From contig NZ_JAKFFT010000002.1 in assembly GCF_021502655.1 (NCBI RefSeq), forward strand, positions 558,001-622,000: a DNA stretch of 64,000 nucleotides, read 5' to 3'. This DNA comes from Dyadobacter sp. CY347 (GTDB taxonomy: Bacteria; Bacteroidota; Bacteroidia; Cytophagales; Spirosomataceae). Positions 61,549-64,000 of the stretch are shown piece by piece; positions within the stretch are counted from its first letter, which is position 1; each line of letters begins with the position of its first letter. Below the pieces are notes generated by a model. That model worked only from the letters and a program-made list of their open reading frames with translations, searched no databases and had not been told where the DNA came from. The translations under genes and the position numbers were made by a program.

Positions 61549-63642
61549 ATGACAAAGACCATTTTTATCGCTTCCGCAGAGCCTTATGCAGGGAAGTCAG
61601 TGATTGCATTGGGCCTCGTGAATATGCTTTTGTCCAAAACGAAAAAGATCGGTTTTTTTAAACCCATCATTTCTCAGCAGGAGCCCGGGCGAAAAGACAA
61701 GCACATTGAGGCGATCATCGACTATTTTTCGCTGCCTATTTCCTATGAAGATACATTTGCTTTCACCCGCCAGGAGGTTTTGCAGCATCCTGAATCCGAG
61801 AATTGGGGCGAAATGATCAACACCATTATTACAAAGTTCAAAAAGCTGGAAGAGGATTATGACTTCACAGTAATAGAAGGGAGCGATTTTTTAGGAGAAG
61901 GGATTGCTTTTGAATTTGAATCCAATGCGGCCATCGCCAAAAACCTCGGCGCGCCGGTGCTGACGATCATTAATGGTGAAAATAAATCGACGGCACAGAT
62001 TATCAATTCTGCGCTGAATGTGCTGAGGAATTTTGAATCTCGGGAAGTTCAGGTGCTGGGCATTGTCGCTAACCGCGTGAAGGCTGAGCAGGTTGAAGAT
62101 GTACGGGAATTATTGAGAATGCAGCTGCCAAAGGAGATTATGCTGACCGTCATTCCCTGGGAAAAAGCATTGCAAAGCCCTACTATGCGGGAAATTACTG
62201 ACGCGCTGGATGCCAAGGTCCTTTTCGGAGAGCATTTGTTGTCGGCACAAGTGGATAATTATGTGACGGGCGCGATGATGCTCCCTAACTTTTTAAATCA
62301 TATCAAAGAAAATGTGCTGATCATCACACCCGGTGACCGGGGCGACATTGTGATCGGTGCATTACAGGCCAACCTTTCCACCAATTATCCCAAAGTGGCG
62401 GGCATAGTCCTCACCGCCGGAACGATTCCGGAAGAGCCGGTTATTCGCCTGATCGAAGGTTTGCAGACGATTATACCGATCATTTCCGTGCAGCAAGGCA
62501 CATTTGGGACAACCACGGCCATTGGCGCGATACATTCACGCATTACTGCCGATAATACTAAAAAGATCGAGCTGGCGATTGATACATTTGAGAAATATGT
62601 GGATATGAAGGTCCTGGACGACAAGATCATTACATTCCAGCCGGAAGGCATTACGCCGCATATGTTTCAATATCAATTGGTTAAATGGGCAAAAAGCCAG
62701 AAAAAGCACATTGTGCTGCCGGAAGGAAATGACGACCGGATCCTGCGTGCCGCTGCAAGGCTTATCAGCCAGAATGTCGTTGACCTGACCATCCTCGGAG
62801 ATCAGACAGAAGTGGCTGCTGCGGTCAAAAGGCTTGGGATTGATCTTGATCTGAATGTTGTCCGGATCATTAACCCAGCCAATTCTGAACATTACGAAAA
62901 TTACGTGGAGACGCTTTTTGAGCTCCGGAAAAATAAAAATGTGAACCTGGAAATGGCGCGCGATTTGATGACCGACGTTTCCTATTTCGGAACAATGATG
63001 GTTTACAAAGGCCATGCAGACGGGATGGTCTCAGGCGCGGTGCATACGACCCAGCACACGATCCGGCCGGCTTTGCAGTTTATCAAAACGAAACCCGGCG
63101 TTTCCATTGTTTCGTCGATCTTTTTCATGTGCCTGCCCGACCGCGTGGCGATCTTCGGCGATTGCGCCGTGAACCCCAATCCAACTGCTTCGCAGCTGGC
63201 AGACATTGCGATTTCTTCCGCTGAAAGCAGCGCGAGATTTGGCATTGAGCCACGCATTGCCATGCTATCTTACTCTTCCGGAACGTCTGGCGAGGGCGAG
63301 GATGTGGAACGCGTCCGCGAGGCGACGGCCATTGTGAAGCAACGTGCGCCGCATTTAAAAGTGGAAGGCCCGATCCAGTATGACGCTGCTGTGGACCCGA
63401 TTGTAGGAAACCAGAAGCTTTCCAATTCCGAAGTGGCAGGAAAGGCCAGCGTGCTGATTTTCCCGGATTTGAACACTGGAAATAACACTTATAAAGCCGT
63501 TCAGCGTGAAACAGGCGCGTTGGCGATTGGCCCGATGTTGCAGGGATTGAACAAACCGATTAATGACCTGAGCCGCGGATGCACCGTCGACGATATTTTT
63601 AACACCGTGGTAATTACTGCCATTCAATGTCAGCAAGAATGA
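61549..63642 (+). CDS. pta: Phosphate acetyltransferase
   Basis: This is the 697-residue long-form Pta. The N-terminal P-loop domain begins MTKTIFIASAEPYAGKSVIA, a DRTGG domain lies around residues 210-330, and the catalytic PTA_PTB domain follows from about 370 (KKHIVLPEGNDDRILRAAAR, GMVSGAVHTTQHTIRPALQF, CAVNPNPTASQLADIAISSA, LSYSSGTSGEGEDVERVREA). It interconverts acetyl-CoA and acetyl phosphate. Its stop overlaps the ackA start (ATGA), giving the standard pta-ackA pair. Confidence 0.95.
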   Translation: MTKTIFIASAEPYAGKSVIALGLVNMLLSKTKKIGFFKPIISQQEPGRKDKHIEAIIDYFSLPISYEDTFAFTRQEVLQHPESENWGEMINTIITKFKKLEEDYDFTVIEGSDFLGEGIAFEFESNAAIAKNLGAPVLTIINGENKSTAQIINSALNVLRNFESREVQVLGIVANRVKAEQVEDVRELLRMQLPKEIMLTVIPWEKALQSPTMREITDALDAKVLFGEHLLSAQVDNYVTGAMMLPNFLNHIKENVLIITPGDRGDIVIGALQANLSTNYPKVAGIVLTAGTIPEEPVIRLIEGLQTIIPIISVQQGTFGTTTAIGAIHSRITADNTKKIELAIDTFEKYVDMKVLDDKIITFQPEGITPHMFQYQLVKWAKSQKKHIVLPEGNDDRILRAAARLISQNVVDLTILGDQTEVAAAVKRLGIDLDLNVVRIINPANSEHYENYVETLFELRKNKNVNLEMARDLMTDVSYFGTMMVYKGHADGMVSGAVHTTQHTIRPALQFIKTKPGVSIVSSIFFMCLPDRVAIFGDCAVNPNPTASQLADIAISSAESSARFGIEPRIAMLSYSSGTSGEGEDVERVREATAIVKQRAPHLKVEGPIQYDAAVDPIVGNQKLSNSEVAGKASVLIFPDLNTGNNTYKAVQRETGALAIGPMLQGLNKPINDLSRGCTVDDIFNTVVITAIQCQQE

Positions 63643-64000
63643 ACATTCTCATTATCAATTCAGGAAGCAGCTCGCTTAAATATCAGTTTTTTAAAATGCC
63701 CGAACAGAAACCGCTTTGTTCGGGGATCATTGAGCGGATAGGAAAGGAAAATTGCTTCATCAGGCACAAAGTCTGGAAAGACGGCATAGAAAAGCTTACG
63801 GAGAAAACGTTTTTTGTAAGAGACCATTCCGAAGGACTTCAAAATGTAGTGCAATTGCTGACCGACCCTGAAACGGGTTTGCTGGAAAATACCAGTGAAA
63901 TTGAGGTTGTCGGGCATAGAGTGGTGCACGGAGGTGAATATTTTACGGCGGCTGTTGAGATTACGGATGAGGTGAAAGAAAAAATCCGCTCGCTTTTTTC
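63639..64000 (+). CDS. ackA: Acetate kinase (C-terminus outside window)
   Basis: The start at 63639 overlaps the pta stop by four bases. The visible 120 residues begin MNILIINSGSSSLKYQFFKM, with the phosphate-binding NSGSSS, and contain EVVGHRVVHGGEYF with the conserved His and Arg. It makes ATP and acetate from acetyl phosphate. The gene runs off the window end. Confidence 0.94.
   Translation, partial: MNILIINSGSSSLKYQFFKMPEQKPLCSGIIERIGKENCFIRHKVWKDGIEKLTEKTFFVRDHSEGLQNVVQLLTDPETGLLENTSEIEVVGHRVVHGGEYFTAAVEITDEVKEKIRSLF

Overview
The window looks like a chromosomal segment of a Bacteroidota bacterium, most likely a Cytophagales member close to Dyadobacter. The genus is inference. The evidence is a SusC/SusD pair, OmpA-type and DUF4403/DUF2279/DUF2027 proteins typical of this phylum, moderate GC, TAnnTTTG-type -7 promoter elements, and very few Shine-Dalgarno sequences. 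I see no phage, insertion sequence, CRISPR array or tRNA. One structured RNA, the RNase P RNA, is clear.

Left region (1-8.2 kb, all minus strand): a sulfur assimilation block. In transcription order it holds a TauE/SafE-type sulfite exporter with a remnant Met8/CysG-like N-terminus, metZ, an inserted UPF0175/PIN toxin-antitoxin pair, cysH, cysD, cysN and a ferredoxin-type sulfite/nitrite reductase cut by the window edge. A near-ideal Bacteroidota promoter (TTTG-N19-TAAATTTG) precedes the exporter, so the block may be one long transcript.

Carbohydrate region (8.3-25.4 kb, minus strand): a polysaccharide utilisation locus read from susC, susD, a small secreted protein with a flavinylation-type motif, a secreted FAD oxidoreductase, an ApbE flavin transferase, a putative six-hairpin glycosidase, a sodium:solute symporter, a GH2 enzyme and a second FAD oxidoreductase. 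Five consecutive genes (susD through the 856-residue protein) are joined by stop/start overlaps. A divergent LacI-type regulator fused to an N-terminal zinc ribbon sits upstream next to a 30-bp palindrome. I consider the ApbE/flavoprotein/FAD oxidoreductase cassette the best candidate for an undescribed system: an extracytoplasmic sugar oxidation pathway inside a SusCD locus.

Middle (27-33 kb): a yefM/yoeB-like pair whose antitoxin looks degraded, a Tat-exported sugar isomerase/epimerase, a GH29 fucosidase with discoidin-like C-terminus, an HTH/RelE-ParE pair, an exported glycosylasparaginase, and two SDR genes.

Right part (33-64 kb): mostly housekeeping. It has a VWA membrane protein, DUF2279, Smr/DUF2027 and DUF4403 proteins, rnpB, an OmpA protein, rpsP-rimM-trmD with an unusually long acidic S16 tail, rluD, a PLP deaminase, a CPA2 antiporter, an isolated sufB, hldD, a QueD/PTPS protein, lpxB, acetyltransferases, a Tat-exported protein of unknown function, a GT-C-like membrane protein, an amidase, two related tiny membrane proteins, a second ApbE, and pta-ackA (ackA cut by the window end).
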